This document shows positions 37,750 through 45,479 of a stretch of DNA of 64,000 nucleotides, in pieces; the first letter of the stretch is position 1, and the number at the start of each line of letters is the position of its first letter. This DNA comes from Rhodopseudomonas pentothenatexigens. Its GTDB lineage: Bacteria > Pseudomonadota > Alphaproteobacteria > Rhizobiales > Xanthobacteraceae. Location: assembly GCF_900218015.1 (NCBI RefSeq), contig NZ_UFQQ01000008.1, positions 164,841 to 228,840 on the forward strand, written 5' to 3'. The position numbers were made by a program, and so were the translations under genes. The notes under the pieces are model-generated. The model made no database searches. It was not told where the DNA came from and worked only from the letters and a program-made list of their open reading frames with translations.

Positions 37750-38631
37750 TCACGGCCCGAACAGCACCAGCTCGGTCTCGGTGAGGTCGGCGAGTCGCGG
37801 GGGATTCGGCCCCCTGTAGTATTTGCGGCCGCGCGAATCGACATAGAATCCGGTCAGCCCTTCGATCGGCCCCAGAGCATCGACGATCACCAGCGGCCGA
37901 CCACGCCGAAGCAGCGCCCGGCCGAGCGGGCCGGCGCAGCGGACGAATTCGGCGACGTCGCGGCAGTACACCAGTTGCATCGCCGGGAACGGGAAACGGC
38001 CGTGCTTCACCCGCTTCGGGACGAACAGGAACGGCATCGTGCGATCACGCAGATGAACCGCGAAGGCCAGGCATCCGTAATCCGCATGGCTGCGGAGCAA
38101 TTCGCACTCGGCATCGCTCAGTCCCGCGACGGCGCGGGTGGCCCGGGTCACCACTTCGATGCGGGCGCCCTTCTCTGCGCGCGACAGCAGCGGCAGCGCG
38201 AAGAACATGCCGTTGCAGTAGCGCTTGAAGCCGAGCGCTTCGACGATCGGCCAGGTGTTTTCGGCGGGCGAAATGTTGACGTAGGTGACCTGCTTGTTCT
38301 TCTGCGCCATCGAGGTCAGCAATGTGGCGTAGTTACGAAACTGGGGCTCGACGTACCAGCTCGAGACGTTGCAACGCAGGATCTGTTCAGGTCCGGGACG
38401 GCGTGCCGAATACAGCAACAGCAACGCACCGACGGGACGGCCGGCGCTCTCCAGCAGATAGCCGTAACGCGGGCAGCCTTCCGGAAGGTCGCGCGCACCG
38501 TGACGGTGCAGACCGCGCAACCAGTAGTCGCGGCGGCGGCCGGGAAAGCCGCGCGTCAGCAGGTCCGATACGGCGTCGATGTCGGCGTTGCCGATCTCAC
38601 GGCAACGCACCTTGCGGGCTTCCAAAGCCAT
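37750..38631 (-). CDS. GNAT-like acyltransferase homologue
   Basis: A 293-residue protein with an N-terminal GNAT-like part (CREIGNADIDAVSDLLTRGF; PVGALLLLY; SSWYVEPQFRNYATLLTSMA; ENTWPIVEALGFKRYCNGMF). A second half of similar size has weaker resemblance, possibly a degenerate duplicate. Proteins of this kind occur near polysaccharide and carrier-protein clusters. It may transfer an acyl or aminoacyl group from one of the local carrier proteins, but the substrate is unknown. It converges on the aminotransferase and is divergent from the first carrier protein gene, sharing a 100-base control region with it. Confidence 0.6.
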   Translation of the reverse strand: MALEARKVRCREIGNADIDAVSDLLTRGFPGRRRDYWLRGLHRHGARDLPEGCPRYGYLLESAGRPVGALLLLYSARRPGPEQILRCNVSSWYVEPQFRNYATLLTSMAQKNKQVTYVNISPAENTWPIVEALGFKRYCNGMFFALPLLSRAEKGARIEVVTRATRAVAGLSDAECELLRSHADYGCLAFAVHLRDRTMPFLFVPKRVKHGRFPFPAMQLVYCRDVAEFVRCAGPLGRALLRRGRPLVIVDALGPIEGLTGFYVDSRGRKYYRGPNPPRLADLTETELVLFGP

Positions 38632-38654
38632 TTACCAAGCGGCCCGAATTGCAA

Positions 38655-38672
38655 GTGAAGCGCATGGATTTG
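38655..38672. promoter_or_regulatory. Weaker copy C of the shared motif, between the GNAT-like and carrier-protein genes
   Basis: GTGAAGCGCATGGATTTG resembles the two stronger copies in its outer parts (GTGAA and GGATTTG) but the centre differs and is one base shorter. It lies 24 bases outside the GNAT-like gene start and 60 bases before the carrier-protein start. It is suggestive only. Confidence 0.3.
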
Positions 38673-38731
38673 TTTCGAATTTGCGCCATATGCTCCTTGT
38701 CTCACGGAACGAGCAGAAAGGCGAAGTATCG

Positions 38732-38977
38732 ATGTCTGTACGGTTAACAATCGTCTCGGCCATGCGACAAGTTGCTGAGGAACAGGGCTTCAAGACTCCC
38801 GAGCTCACCGACGATCTGGTGTTGCATCAGTCCGGCTTCGACTCGCTCGGCTTCGCCGTGCTGGTGGCCCGCCTCGAGGACGAACTCGGCATCGACCCGT
38901 TCAGCACCGCCGACGACGCTTTCTTTCCGGAGACGCTGGGCGACTTCATCGGAGCCTATGAGAATGTCCCCGCGTGA
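38732..38977 (+). CDS. Acyl/peptidyl carrier protein 1
   Basis: An 81-residue free-standing carrier protein. The phosphopantetheine attachment serine is in HQSGFDSLGFAVLVARLEDE (pattern D-S-L), followed by the helix III region ELGIDPFSTADDAFFPETLGD. Its length and acidity fit the family. The ligase gene that follows starts inside it (14-base overlap), so the ligase very likely loads this carrier. It is not the fatty-acid AcpP, whose attachment motif is usually GADSLDTVEL. Confidence 0.85.
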   Translation: MSVRLTIVSAMRQVAEEQGFKTPELTDDLVLHQSGFDSLGFAVLVARLEDELGIDPFSTADDAFFPETLGDFIGAYENVPA

Positions 38978-40343
38978 GATCGTCGCGCTGCGCCACTATC
39001 TCACAAACGGACCGGACGCCCGAACCCTCTCGGACGTAACCGACGAGGTCGCGTTCGCCGACATCGCACATGCGAGCTGCCTCCGTATCGAGCTCTCCGA
39101 ACTCGCCGGACGCTCGGTGCTGCTGTCGCTGTCGACGCAGTTCGTCACCGGAATCGCGATGATCGAGCTCGACGGCGTGGCGCGGCGGATGCTGCTCTGC
39201 CCGCCCGACGTCGAAATGAACTACGCGGCCGATCTGATCGCAGACGCGGAGATCGACGCGATCGTCACCGACGCGCCAGAGCGTTGGCGCGACCTCGGAC
39301 TCGACACCATCGTCACAGCGGGCCTGCCGCTGCATCCCGCGGCCCCGGTCGCGATCACGCATGCGACCTCATGGCTGATGCTGACCTCCGGCACCACCGG
39401 CCGGCCGAAGATCGTCGCGCACACGTTGGCGGCGCTGACCGGCGCGATCGTCGGCGACACCGTCGCGAAGGACGCACACCCGGTCTGGGCGACGTTCTAC
39501 GATATCCGCCGCTACGGCGGCCTGCAGATTTTCCTCCGCGCCGTGCTCGGCGGCGGCTCGCTGGTGCTGTCCGCACCCGGCGAAGCGATCGGTGATCATC
39601 TGGCGCGCCTCGCCGCGCGCGGCGTCACGCACATCTCCGGCACACCGTCGCATTGGCGCAAGGCGCTCATGAACCCTGCGATCGGCAGCTTCCGCCCGAA
39701 CTACGTCCGGCTGTCCGGCGAAATCGCCGATCAAGCCGTGCTCGACGGTTTGCGTCACGCCTTCCCACTCGCCTCGATCGGCCATGCCTACGCATCGACC
39801 GAAGCCGGCGTCGGCTTTGCGGTCGACGACGGCCGCGAAGGCTTTCCCGCGTCGCTGGTCGGCAACGCCGCCGGCATCACCATGAAAGTGGTCGACGGCT
39901 CGCTGCGCATCAAATCGAACCGCACCGCGCACAGCTATGTCGGACGTATCGCGCCAGCGCTGACCGACGCCGACGGCTTCGTCGACACCGGCGACATGGT
40001 CGAGCTCCGCGGCGATCGTTATTATTTTGTCGGCCGGCGCGACGGCGTGATCAATGTCGGTGGCCTCAAAGTGCACCCCGAAGAGGTCGAAGCCGTGATC
40101 AATCAGCATCCCTCCGTGCGGATGTCGCGGGTGCGCTCGCGCCGCAGTCCGATCACCGGCGCCCTGGTGGTCGCCGAAGCGGTGCTCGCCAGTGTCGCCG
40201 ATGCGGGACGCACCGGCGCGATCCGCGAGGCGATTCTCGCCAATTGCCGCGCTGCGCTGCCGCCGCACAAAGTTCCAGCGGCGATCCGCTTCGTGCAACA
40301 GCTTGACGTCACCGCCTCGGGGAAGCTGGCCCGCCATGCATAG
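38964..40343 (+). CDS. AMP-dependent acyl/aryl ligase (probable carrier-protein loading enzyme)
   Basis: A 459-residue ANL-superfamily enzyme, shorter than typical acyl-CoA ligases because the N-terminal subdomain is reduced. It has WLMLTSGTTGRPKIVAHTL (AMP-binding motif), HAYASTEAGVGF, DGFVDTGDMVELRGDRYYF, GRRDGVINVGGLKVHPEEVE (hinge), and the C-terminal catalytic lysine in LDVTASGKLAR. It overlaps carrier protein 1 by 14 bases and the next reductase gene by 8, so the three are coupled. It likely activates a carboxylic acid and transfers it to carrier 1. The start ATG 38964 is preferred over 38958 because GGAG at 38951-38954 is then well spaced. Confidence 0.82.
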   Translation: MSPREIVALRHYLTNGPDARTLSDVTDEVAFADIAHASCLRIELSELAGRSVLLSLSTQFVTGIAMIELDGVARRMLLCPPDVEMNYAADLIADAEIDAIVTDAPERWRDLGLDTIVTAGLPLHPAAPVAITHATSWLMLTSGTTGRPKIVAHTLAALTGAIVGDTVAKDAHPVWATFYDIRRYGGLQIFLRAVLGGGSLVLSAPGEAIGDHLARLAARGVTHISGTPSHWRKALMNPAIGSFRPNYVRLSGEIADQAVLDGLRHAFPLASIGHAYASTEAGVGFAVDDGREGFPASLVGNAAGITMKVVDGSLRIKSNRTAHSYVGRIAPALTDADGFVDTGDMVELRGDRYYFVGRRDGVINVGGLKVHPEEVEAVINQHPSVRMSRVRSRRSPITGALVVAEAVLASVADAGRTGAIREAILANCRAALPPHKVPAAIRFVQQLDVTASGKLARHA

Positions 40344-41067
40344 GGTGGTGGTGACCGGCGGCAGCCGCGGCATCGGTCTTGCGATCGCGCGGCGCCTTGC
40401 CGCTGCCGGCTACGGCGTGATCGCGGTGGCGCGGCGCGAGAGCGAGGAACTGACCGCGGCGATCGCCGAAGTTTCACAAGGGCCGGGCTCGATCGCGTTC
40501 AAGGCCTACGATCTCGGCGACATCGATGGTCTCGCCGGCTTCGCCAAGTCGCTGCGCCAGGATTTCGGCAAGATCTACGGCCTCGTCAACAACGCCGGCA
40601 TCGGCACCGAGGGCGTGCTCGCCACCATGCACAACAGCCAAATCGAAACGCTACTGCGGATCAACGTCACCTCGCCGATCGTGCTGACCAAGTATATCGT
40701 GCGGCAGATGATGGCCGATGGCGCCGGGCGCGTGATCAACATGTCGTCGATTATCGGCTCGACCGGCTATAACGGCCTGTCGGTGTACGGCGCCACCAAG
40801 GCGGCGGCGATCGGCTTCACCCGCTCGCTGGCACGCGAGGTCGGCCGGCTCGGCATCACCGTCAACGCCATCGCACCCGGCTTCATCGACACCGACCTGA
40901 CCGCCGGCCTCGCTGGCGAAGGCCGCCAGAAGATCGCCGGCCGCAGCGCGCTACGGCGCTTGGCGGAGGCGGACGACGTCGCCCGCATGGTCGAATTTCT
41001 GCTCGGCGACGGCGGCCGCAACATCACCGGCACGGTTCAAACCATCGACGCCGGGAACACAGCGTAG
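40336..41067 (+). CDS. SDR reductase, FabG-like (3-oxoacyl-[carrier protein] reductase family)
   Basis: A 243-residue classical SDR. It has VVTGGSRGIGLAIARRL, GLVNNAGIGTEG, Ser in INMSSIIGSTGY, and YGATKAAAIGF (YxxxK). NAIAPGFIDTDLTAG is typical of FabG-type enzymes. It would reduce a carrier-bound ketone with NADPH. The start overlaps the ligase stop by 8 bases (ATGCATAG), so it is the third gene of the carrier protein 1 operon. It ends near a convergent gene with a palindrome between. Confidence 0.86.
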   Translation: MHRVVVTGGSRGIGLAIARRLAAAGYGVIAVARRESEELTAAIAEVSQGPGSIAFKAYDLGDIDGLAGFAKSLRQDFGKIYGLVNNAGIGTEGVLATMHNSQIETLLRINVTSPIVLTKYIVRQMMADGAGRVINMSSIIGSTGYNGLSVYGATKAAAIGFTRSLAREVGRLGITVNAIAPGFIDTDLTAGLAGEGRQKIAGRSALRRLAEADDVARMVEFLLGDGGRNITGTVQTIDAGNTA

Positions 41068-41089
41068 GTCGCCGGAATTGCCAACCTCT

Positions 41090-41130
41090 CGTCATTCCGG
41101 GGCGCGCGCTACACGCGCTCCGGAATGGAA
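41090..41130. repeat. Intergenic palindrome between convergent genes
   Basis: ATTCCGG at 41094-41100 pairs with CCGGAAT at 41120-41126, with GCGCG/CGCGC segments between them that can pair too. It has the look of a dispersed Bradyrhizobium-group palindrome and could end transcription from both sides. Confidence 0.5.
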
Positions 41131-41141
41131 TGGAGAGTACT

Positions 41142-42083
41142 TCAGTCGAGCGACAGCACGTCCCGCACGCTCGCCGGCCACGCGCCGGTGTCAATGCCGT
41201 GGGTCGCGAACAGCGCCACGGCGAGGCGGTCCATGCCGAAGGCGACGCAGCCGGTGTGGGCCGGATTGCCGGCCGCGTCCTCGATGCCCCAGGTGACGCC
41301 GAAGTGCTCGCGGTGATAATTGAAGCTCATGCAGGCGGTCGGCTGCTCTTCCGAGCGTAGCGGGACCAGCAGTTCGAATTTCAGCGCCTGCTGTTGCTGG
41401 CTGATCGCCTTGATCTGGCCGACGCGACCAAAGAACGGATCGGATGCGGTCTCGATCCGGAACTTCAGCCCGAGATCGCGGGCGATCGCCTGTGCCTTCA
41501 CCATCCAGCGTTCACGGAAGTCGGCGACGTCCTGGGGCGCGCCGATGCAGACATATTCACGCATCCTGAAGGATTGCAGCCGATCGAGATGCTTGGACGG
41601 TTCGCGGCGGAAGCAATCAGCGGCGACATCGAAACGCGCGCCGCCTGCCGGCAGCGGGCCGCGGCTGGCCGCGATCGGATATACCGGGTAGCAGGCCGCC
41701 GGGGACAGCACCAGATCTGCCGGCGACAGCGACGTCGTCCAGTCGCCCCCCGCGTCGAACCGGCTGACCGCCGCGTTGATCTCCTGCTCGTTGCCGTGCA
41801 GGCCGCAGACGCAGCCGAGCAGATTCGGGAAGCTCTTTAGATAGCCCGACTTCTCGAGCTGGCTCCGGCTCATCACCGGCGGAAACCGCATCACTTCGGT
41901 GCCGTCCTCGCGATGCCGCGAGATCAGCGCCGCCAGCTTCTCGACCACGTTTTCGTACAGCGCAGTGCGCGCATAGACGCCGTCGGCGCCGAGCTTGTGG
42001 AACAAGTGTTCGGCCAGATGGTCGAGCGGATCGACCGGCTGCAGCGCGGCCCCAGCCCGCGGGGTGCGGATAGCCATATTCAT
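41142..42083 (-). CDS. Amino acid:[carrier protein] ligase (SerRS-like, tRNA-independent)
   Basis: A 313-residue class II aminoacyl-tRNA-synthetase catalytic domain without the N-terminal tRNA-binding coiled coil of SerRS. Motif 2 is in DVAADCFRREPSKHLDRLQS and motif 3 in VAFGMDRLAVALF. The candidate zinc ligands Cys131 (AACYPVYP), Glu176 (FRMREYV) and Cys279 (HTGCVAFGMD) fall at the positions I recall for Bradyrhizobium Bll0957. Such enzymes activate glycine or alanine and load a carrier protein's phosphopantetheine rather than tRNA. GGAGG precedes ATG 42083. Carrier protein 2 at 43710 is the natural partner. The amino acid used is not readable. Confidence 0.85.
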   Translation of the reverse strand: MNMAIRTPRAGAALQPVDPLDHLAEHLFHKLGADGVYARTALYENVVEKLAALISRHREDGTEVMRFPPVMSRSQLEKSGYLKSFPNLLGCVCGLHGNEQEINAAVSRFDAGGDWTTSLSPADLVLSPAACYPVYPIAASRGPLPAGGARFDVAADCFRREPSKHLDRLQSFRMREYVCIGAPQDVADFRERWMVKAQAIARDLGLKFRIETASDPFFGRVGQIKAISQQQQALKFELLVPLRSEEQPTACMSFNYHREHFGVTWGIEDAAGNPAHTGCVAFGMDRLAVALFATHGIDTGAWPASVRDVLSLD

Positions 42084-42115
42084 GAAGCGGCCTCCTCGTT
42101 GACGATTGACGTCGA

Positions 42116-43345
42116 TTAGTCGCGCAGGCTCGCCGGCACCGGGCTCATCAGGTTCGCGGTGCCGATATTGGCGAGGATTCGGTCGTTGTTGATCATCAGC
42201 GGTGCCGACAGCACGTCGCGCAGGTGGCGACCGAGCGTGAAGTCGCCGTCGTTGCGATAGCCGGACAGGCCGCAGGCCCGCAGTGCGCTCATCACCGTGT
42301 CGACGGCGAGTTCGGAGGCTTCGACCTTGAGCAGGTTGATCGACGATTGGAAATCGAGCGACGTCAGTGCGCGTTCGTCGAATTCATGCGCCGTGTAGGC
42401 GTCGAGCTGCGTGGCGATCATCGCCCGGAGCTTGGTCAGCGAGCGCTTGGCGCTGGTGAAATGCGCTGCGCCCGGCGGCAACTGCCCGCCGGCGCCGCGC
42501 GCCGCCTTGCGCACGAACGCCTGCGCCCGCTCCACCGCGGCGGCGGCGATGCCAGCCCAGGCCGACGACCAGCTCAGATGCGCCACCGGCGTCATGGTCT
42601 GGGCGTGAATGCGATCATAGGGTTCGGTAAACACCTGCTCGGCGCGGCCGCTCGCCCTCAACTCGAAGCCGGTGCTGCAGGTGCCGCGCATGCCGAGCGT
42701 CTCCCAGCCCAGCGTCTGCTTCAACGTGTAGTCGTCCTTGGTAAACACCACCAGAACCTGATCCGACGCCGCCGCGTCATCCGCTCGGCGGGCGATAGTC
42801 ATCACGCCATCGGCTTCGGCGCCATAGGAGATGACGGTCGCGTCGCGCAGCAGCGTGATGCCGGTCTCGGTCCGCTCGATCGCCGCTGCGCTGGCGCGAA
42901 TGTTGCCGCCGTTGTTGCCCTCGGTGGTCGACGACGCCAGCAGCATCTGCTCGGCCGCGATCCGTCGCATCAATTGCTCGTGCCAGGCGCTGCCGCGGCC
43001 GTGCCGCACCAGACAGGCCACCTTGGTCTGGTGCATCGCCACGATCATCGCGGTCGAAGCGCAGGCGCGTCCCAGCGCGTAACACATCTCGGCGATGTCG
43101 TGGATCGAGGCGCTCTCGCCGCCGAACTCGATCGGGATCTGCGCACCAAGCAGACCATGCTCTCGCGCCGCGTCGATCGCAGCCTTGGGAAAGCGCGACT
43201 CGCGATCGACCGCTTCCGCATGAGCGGCGGCGATCGCCGCGACCTGCACCACGCGTTGCATCAGGGGCATCGCCTCCGTGCCGAACTTGTCGTTGGCGGG
43301 CTGACGCGCGAAGTCGCGGACCGCGTTGTCGGTGATGATCGCCAT
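42116..43345 (-). CDS. Acyl-CoA dehydrogenase-family flavoprotein
   Basis: A 409-residue protein of the acyl-CoA dehydrogenase superfamily. It has HGLLGAQIPIEFGGESASIH, LASSTTEGNNGGNIRASAA, TLGWETLGMRGTCSTGFEL, and the C-terminal FAD region ACGLSGYRNDGDFTLGRHLR. The usual catalytic Glu (YxGTxEI-like block) is not evident: the end reads DVLSAPLMINNDRILANIG. It may therefore act on a carrier-bound aminoacyl or acyl group, by oxidation or oxygenation, rather than on CoA esters. It lies 32 bases upstream of the amino acid ligase gene on the same strand, one operon. Confidence 0.85.
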   Translation of the reverse strand: MAIITDNAVRDFARQPANDKFGTEAMPLMQRVVQVAAIAAAHAEAVDRESRFPKAAIDAAREHGLLGAQIPIEFGGESASIHDIAEMCYALGRACASTAMIVAMHQTKVACLVRHGRGSAWHEQLMRRIAAEQMLLASSTTEGNNGGNIRASAAAIERTETGITLLRDATVISYGAEADGVMTIARRADDAAASDQVLVVFTKDDYTLKQTLGWETLGMRGTCSTGFELRASGRAEQVFTEPYDRIHAQTMTPVAHLSWSSAWAGIAAAAVERAQAFVRKAARGAGGQLPPGAAHFTSAKRSLTKLRAMIATQLDAYTAHEFDERALTSLDFQSSINLLKVEASELAVDTVMSALRACGLSGYRNDGDFTLGRHLRDVLSAPLMINNDRILANIGTANLMSPVPASLRD

Positions 43346-43709
43346 GGCGTCGTGAGCTCCCTGATGCGGACGTTGCGCTGTGTTCGTTCGCGACCCGGCG
43401 TCTGTCGGCTGCGCCTAAGTGTCGATCGCGGCTGGTAGCAAGTTATGGATCGATCCCCAACGCGTCGAGGCGAATTCAAAGTGAATCAATTTGGATTCGA
43501 ATTGAGGGTTAATCGGAGTTTGCTCCGATCGCGAAGATTTTCGGGATTCGCGTTAGCGTTAAAATTCGAATGAATATGTCGACAAGCGCGCGAGGATTGT
43601 TTCCGCGAGGCAGTTGCGATTACATCATCGCAACATTGCGAGCCGTGCGTGTGAATTCGAGCATCCGCACGCGCACCGTAGACATCGAACACATCATGGA
43701 GATCGCGTC
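43346..43709. other. Divergent control region of the amino acid ligase operon and carrier protein 2
   Basis: A 364-base AT-richer gap between divergent genes. It holds motif copy B (43481-43499) and a separate hairpin ATCGGAG-TTTG-CTCCGAT (43512-43529). No convincing gene is seen. Promoters for both directions should lie here. Confidence 0.55.
43481..43499. promoter_or_regulatory. Shared near-palindromic motif, copy B
   Basis: GTGAATCAATTTGGATTCG contains the perfect inverted repeat GAATC-N6-GATTC (43483-43498) and is flanked by a further AATTC/GAATT pair. It matches copy A at 34899-34917 in 16 of 19 positions. It is a likely operator for a dimeric regulator not encoded in the window. Confidence 0.55.
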
Positions 43710-43982
43710 ATGCAGGCTGGATCATCGACTGTACTGGAGAGCAAGATCATCGCTCTGGTGGAGTCGATCCTGGCACAGAACGGGCTGGCCGGCGGCATAC
43801 AGCGCGATACGACGTTCGCCGATGCAGGGCTGACCTCGATGGAGATGGTCAACCTGATGCTGGCGGTCGAATCCGAATTCGACATGACGCTGCCGCAGTC
43901 GGACATCACGCCGGAGAATTTCACCTCGGCAGCAACCGTCGCGCAGCTCGTGCTACGCCGGCAGCATGCCAAAGCCGCTTAG
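43710..43982 (+). CDS. Acyl/aminoacyl carrier protein 2
   Basis: A 90-residue stand-alone carrier protein. The attachment serine is in FADAGLTSMEMVNLMLAVES, followed by SEFDMTLPQSDITPENFTSA. It resembles the carrier proteins paired with amino acid:[carrier protein] ligases in Bradyrhizobium and Agrobacterium, where Gly or Ala is attached to the phosphopantetheine. The ligase is encoded divergently at 41142-42083. The start ATG 43710 is preceded by GGAG. The cupin gene follows by 71 bases on the same strand. Confidence 0.86.
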   Translation: MQAGSSTVLESKIIALVESILAQNGLAGGIQRDTTFADAGLTSMEMVNLMLAVESEFDMTLPQSDITPENFTSAATVAQLVLRRQHAKAA

Positions 43983-44053
43983 CACTCGATTTTCTGAACT
44001 AATCCCCGATGCGACCAGCATCGCAACCCAACGAACAATCAGCAGGAGACGCC

Positions 44054-44512
44054 ATGATGCCAAACGACCTGATCGTCACCTCGCGCACCGACGTCGAATT
44101 GAAGCCGGCGCCGATCGAGCCGTCGTGGATCATCGAAGGCAATCCGGTCGCCACCAACTGCACGCTGTCGCGCAGCGCCGACGGCATGGCGTCGACGATC
44201 ATCTGGCAGTGCACCGAAGGCAAGTTCGAGTGGCACTACGACATCGACGAGACGATCTGCATTCTCGAAGGCTCGGTGGTGATCGAGAGCGCGGGCATGC
44301 CGGCCAAGCGTTACGGTCCCGGTGACGTGATCTTCTTCAAGGACGGTGCCAGTGCGCGCTGGCATGTCGAAGGCCACATCCGCAAGATTGCGTTCTGCCG
44401 CCGCACCCAGCCGCGCCTGGTCGGGCTTGCGGTGCGGGCGTTCGCGAAGCTGCGGTCGCTGCTGCTGCCCTCCGCCAATCGGCCGGCGCAGTCGCTGCTC
44501 GGCGCCAACTGA
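44054..44512 (+). CDS. Cupin-domain protein
   Basis: A 152-residue single-domain cupin. Cupin motif 1 is in CTEGKFEWHYDIDETICILE and the second, shorter motif in YGPGDVIFFKDGASARWHVE. This places it near the DUF861 (ureidoglycolate-cyclase-like) group. The metal-binding His/Glu set is only partly present (His in FEWHYD, Glu in ETICILEG), so catalysis is uncertain. AGGAGA precedes ATG 44054. It follows carrier protein 2 and may modify or release the carrier-bound product. A strong terminator follows. Confidence 0.8.
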   Translation: MMPNDLIVTSRTDVELKPAPIEPSWIIEGNPVATNCTLSRSADGMASTIIWQCTEGKFEWHYDIDETICILEGSVVIESAGMPAKRYGPGDVIFFKDGASARWHVEGHIRKIAFCRRTQPRLVGLAVRAFAKLRSLLLPSANRPAQSLLGAN

Positions 44513-44549
44513 CCGATCACCATCGCCGCGGCGCAAGGCCGCCCAAATC

Positions 44550-44580
44550 AGACGGCGGATCGCGCGGCGATCCGCCGTCT
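44550..44580 (+). terminator. Rho-independent terminator after the cupin gene
   Basis: A perfect 14-bp stem (AGACGGCGGATCGC at 44550-44563; complement at 44567-44580) with a 3-base loop, followed by TCGTTCG. It lies 38 bases after the cupin stop and separates the carrier-protein cluster from the DUF2478 gene. Confidence 0.85.
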
Positions 44581-44665
44581 TCGTTCGCCAGCCCTACTGA
44601 AGTCGGATTGATTTGACGCAAAGAAGCAATTTGCGGGTTCTGGCATGTCCTAAGGCGAAAGTCGC

Positions 44666-45274
44666 ATGTGGGGCAAAGCAGACGCGATGGACTCTTCTCA
44701 CGGCAGGTCAGGACGACCTTCGATTCTCGCGATCGTGTACACCGACGGCGCGGCCGCTTGCAGGCTGATGTCCGATCTCGGCCGCAGGCTGCGCGACGCC
44801 CGGGTGATGGTCACGGGGCTGGTGCCATATCAGGCCGCGGCCGACGACGGCACCCCACGCTGCGACATGGAGGTCGAGGAGCTGTCCTCCCACTTCATCC
44901 TTCAGCTCGCGGAAGACCGCGGCAAGCAGCCACACGGCTGCCGGGTCGATCCGGAAGCCGTGCAGGAAGCCGCCGCGCTGATCGCAGCGTCGTTCCGCAA
45001 CGCGCCTGAGCTGCTGATCGTCAACAAATTCGGCCAGCTCGAGGCCGAAGGCGGCGGCCTCAGCGACGTCATCAGCGATGCGGTCGATCAGGGAATTCCG
45101 GTGATCGCCGGCGTACCCGAGCGGCATCTGGCGAGCTGGCGCTGCTTCACCAGCGGCCTCGCCGAAGAGGCCTCGCTGGACTCGCCACGCATCCAGCAAT
45201 GGCTGGCCCGCCGCGGTTTCGGCCTCCGGCGCAGCCCGGTGAGCCCACAGCACGTGTTCAACTCGGCCGCTTGA
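44666..45274 (+). CDS. DUF2478 protein (predicted nucleotide-binding), beside the nif/fix island
   Basis: A 202-residue protein. The stretch SILAIVYTDGAAACRLMSDL, ELLIVNKFGQLEAEGGGLSD and IPVIAGVPERHLASWRCFTS match DUF2478, a family often found near molybdenum transport and nitrogen-fixation genes. A P-loop-like turn is not obvious. It could sense or handle a molybdenum-related nucleotide, but that is inferred from context only. The start ATG 44666 has AAGG upstream; ATG 44687 is an alternative. It converges on fixX, with a repeat and a terminator hairpin between. Confidence 0.7.
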   Translation: MWGKADAMDSSHGRSGRPSILAIVYTDGAAACRLMSDLGRRLRDARVMVTGLVPYQAAADDGTPRCDMEVEELSSHFILQLAEDRGKQPHGCRVDPEAVQEAAALIAASFRNAPELLIVNKFGQLEAEGGGLSDVISDAVDQGIPVIAGVPERHLASWRCFTSGLAEEASLDSPRIQQWLARRGFGLRRSPVSPQHVFNSAA

Positions 45275-45377
45275 GGCGACAGCAGACCGGGAGGTCCTCG
45301 GCAGCCTCATGATCGAGGCGGTTCGGTTGCCCAGGTGTTTCCGGTCTCTATCTGTCGCGCTTCATCGCATCAACTGT

Positions 45378-45430
45378 GGCACATGGTTCGAGACGGCGCT
45401 ACGCGCCTCTTCGCACTATGAGGTTGCACG
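45378..45430. repeat. Dispersed repeat, copy 1, at the left end of the nif/fix island
   Basis: It contains ATGGTTCGAGACGGCGCT, then ACGCGCCTCTTCGCAC and TATGAGGTT. The reverse complement of 63815-63870 is nearly the same, so the two copies lie in inverted orientation about 18 kb apart. It holds the small palindrome GGCGCTACGCGCC. Confidence 0.7.
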
Positions 45431-45479
45431 CGCTGCGAGCAGACACAGCCACAACAGCAGGACTAGTCCAGAAACATCA

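Noticed and set aside
44601..44620. A further copy of the cluster motif before the DUF2478 gene
   Set aside because: Only the core GGATTGATTTG resembles the others, which is too short to count, and it lies beyond a strong terminator.
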